A DNA stretch of 64,000 nt, from the NCBI GenBank assembly GCA_018828385.1, contig JAHJVE010000023.1:310001-374000 (forward strand). Direction: 5' to 3'. Position numbers and translations under genes: made by a program. The notes beneath the pieces are model-generated. The model did no database searches. It was not told where the DNA came from and worked only from the letters and a program-made list of their open reading frames with translations. Shown piece after piece: positions 63,333 through 64,000 of this stretch. Each line of letters begins with the position of its first letter. Positions within the stretch are counted from its first letter, which is position 1. This DNA is from Gammaproteobacteria bacterium. GTDB lineage: Bacteria; Pseudomonadota; Gammaproteobacteria; Burkholderiales; Rhodocyclaceae.

Positions 63333-63470
63333 CAAGGTCGGCTAGCAGCGACTGATTGAAGTAAGCCGCATCCAGGGTTTGCCCGCATCCGGGGTTTGCC
63401 CGTCAAGGGGTAAATGCGGACGACACGGATTGTAAAAATCGAAGTAGCCGGCCATTGCCTGCCCGAGTGG
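63333..63470 (-). pseudogene. IS3-family transposase C-terminal relic, frameshifted
   Basis: Read on the minus strand the segment encodes GQAMAGYFDFYNPCRPHLP then LDGQTPDA, the C-terminus of IS3-family OrfB integrases (consensus FYN.RRPH..LDG.TPD). The frame is then shifted by a 17-bp tandem duplication (63367-63383 and 63384-63400, one mismatch); removing it restores AYFNQSLLADLA. The rest of the gene is gone. The remainder of the 644-bp gap (63239-63882) shows nothing else except the promoter at 63821. Confidence 0.75.
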
Positions 63471-63820
63471 TACCGCGACTCATTCAACCCGGCACATTTT
63501 GCCCCCCTCAACCGGGCGTACCACAATCTCAAAATCTAACAGTCAAGACAGTCCCGGAACGACGATAACCTGGCAGGAAGCCTCCATCGCCGATTGAAGT
63601 ATCGATTTCACTTATCCCCATATCATGATTGGCGGAGCTAGCTCTGTTCGCTCCACCAATCTGAATCTCAAATACATTGTCCTGTATTTGCATGTCGAAA
63701 AATTTTACAGTCCAGCTGATCACATAATCACACAGACACCGCAACCCAAAGCCAAGTCACTTAAAATTACCACATAAAAACAGCCATATACACCACACCT
63801 CTCCAAACAAAAATACCGTC

Positions 63821-63836
63821 TGGCATACATAGTGCT
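63821..63836 (+). promoter_or_regulatory. Sigma-54 promoter for the gene at the right edge
   Basis: TGGCATACATAGTGCT matches TGGCAC-N5-TTGCT well and has exact GG-N10-GC spacing. It lies about 47 bp before the ATG at 63883. Confidence 0.6.
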
Positions 63837-63882
63837 TAGAATTCTGCGCATGGGCCGGTAGCCCTACTTACAGGAGATAGAA

Positions 63883-64000
63883 ATGTTAAAGCAAACACTT
63901 ATAGCGGCGACCATCAGCGGCCTAATGTATTCAGTTGGCGCGATGGCATCACCTTTTTACATTAATACCGGTGGTGATTTTGGCCCCGGTGGCTCTACGA
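63883..64000 (+). CDS. Secreted protein, N-terminal part only (runs off the window)
   Basis: MLKQTLIAATISGLMYSVG then AMASPFYINTGGDFGPGG: a signal peptide followed by a Gly-rich beginning of a beta-rich mature protein. The window ends after 39 codons. SD is CAGGAG. The sigma-54 promoter and the sequence style suggest another PEP-CTERM protein, but the C-terminus is not visible. Confidence 0.7.
   Translation, partial: MLKQTLIAATISGLMYSVGAMASPFYINTGGDFGPGGST

Overview
The window is high-GC chromosomal DNA of a betaproteobacterium, most likely a member of the Rhodocyclales (Dechloromonas/Azonexus-like). The pointers are exosortase-type PEP-CTERM proteins, a GlrK-QseG-GlrR cassette next to a bactofilin gene, tRNA-Arg(ACG) and tRNA-Asn of proteobacterial type, and the general housekeeping content. 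No plasmid, prophage, CRISPR or rRNA genes are present. The only mobile-element traces are a broken IS3-type transposase tail near the right end and one 166-bp palindromic element near the left end.

Layout. 1-3.5 kb: DegP/HtrA protease, small secreted and hypothetical proteins, a large palindrome and a UPF0149/SEC-C protein. 3.6-9.4 kb: a molybdenum-hydroxylase operon (2Fe-2S subunit, Mo subunit, XdhC, MocA-like enzyme) with a divergent AraC regulator, then msrB. 9.5-17.3 kb: a PEP-CTERM protein, tag, an AraC/MFS efflux pair, a phospholipase D-like lipoprotein, and a radical SAM/thioesterase pair. 17.5-27 kb: PBP1a, yajD, yjbQ, a DUF808 operon, parE, pldA. 27-38 kb: a CAP-domain PEP-CTERM protein, argC, a PilJ-type sensor protein, a B12-type radical SAM protein, corA, a leucine-rich-repeat protein kinase, isochorismatase, tautomerase and LysR genes. 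38-46 kb: two tRNA-Arg, a lipoyl-like protein, the glrK-qseG-glrR operon facing a bactofilin gene through an intergenic region with GlrR-type operators and a sigma-54 promoter, a FeeM-like acyltransferase, and ettA. 46-53 kb: methyltransferases, rlhA, zinc-ribbon and CBS proteins, yaeQ, rhodanese, tRNA-Asn. 53-59 kb: a six-gene operon dinG-like/ATP-grasp/mobB/moeA/moaD/rbgA. 59-64 kb: an RNase H-like protein, an envelope group (LolA-like, LolD-like ATPase, DUF1302 barrel), the IS3 relic, and the start of a secreted protein behind a sigma-54 promoter.

Molybdenum recurs: the left operon makes and matures a molybdopterin-cytosine-type hydroxylase, and the right operon carries moaD, moeA and mobB, which help supply the cofactor.

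The most unusual signal is a dispersed element of about 40 bp. It has a core TGCTACGGTCAACCGG followed by two A/T-rich tracts separated by GGCC. I find 21 copies in 64 kb, on both strands, 15 inside genes and 6 between genes. Five of the six intergenic copies lie 4-17 nt after a stop codon. Coding copies keep the host protein in frame and fall almost entirely into three recurrent peptide readings (ATVNRK-like, LTVA-like, VDRS-like). The architecture (rigid core plus spaced A/T tracts, about one per 3 kb, tolerated in genes) resembles the DNA uptake signal sequences of Pasteurellaceae. I propose it as a candidate uptake or other genome-wide protein-recognition sequence; that function is inference.
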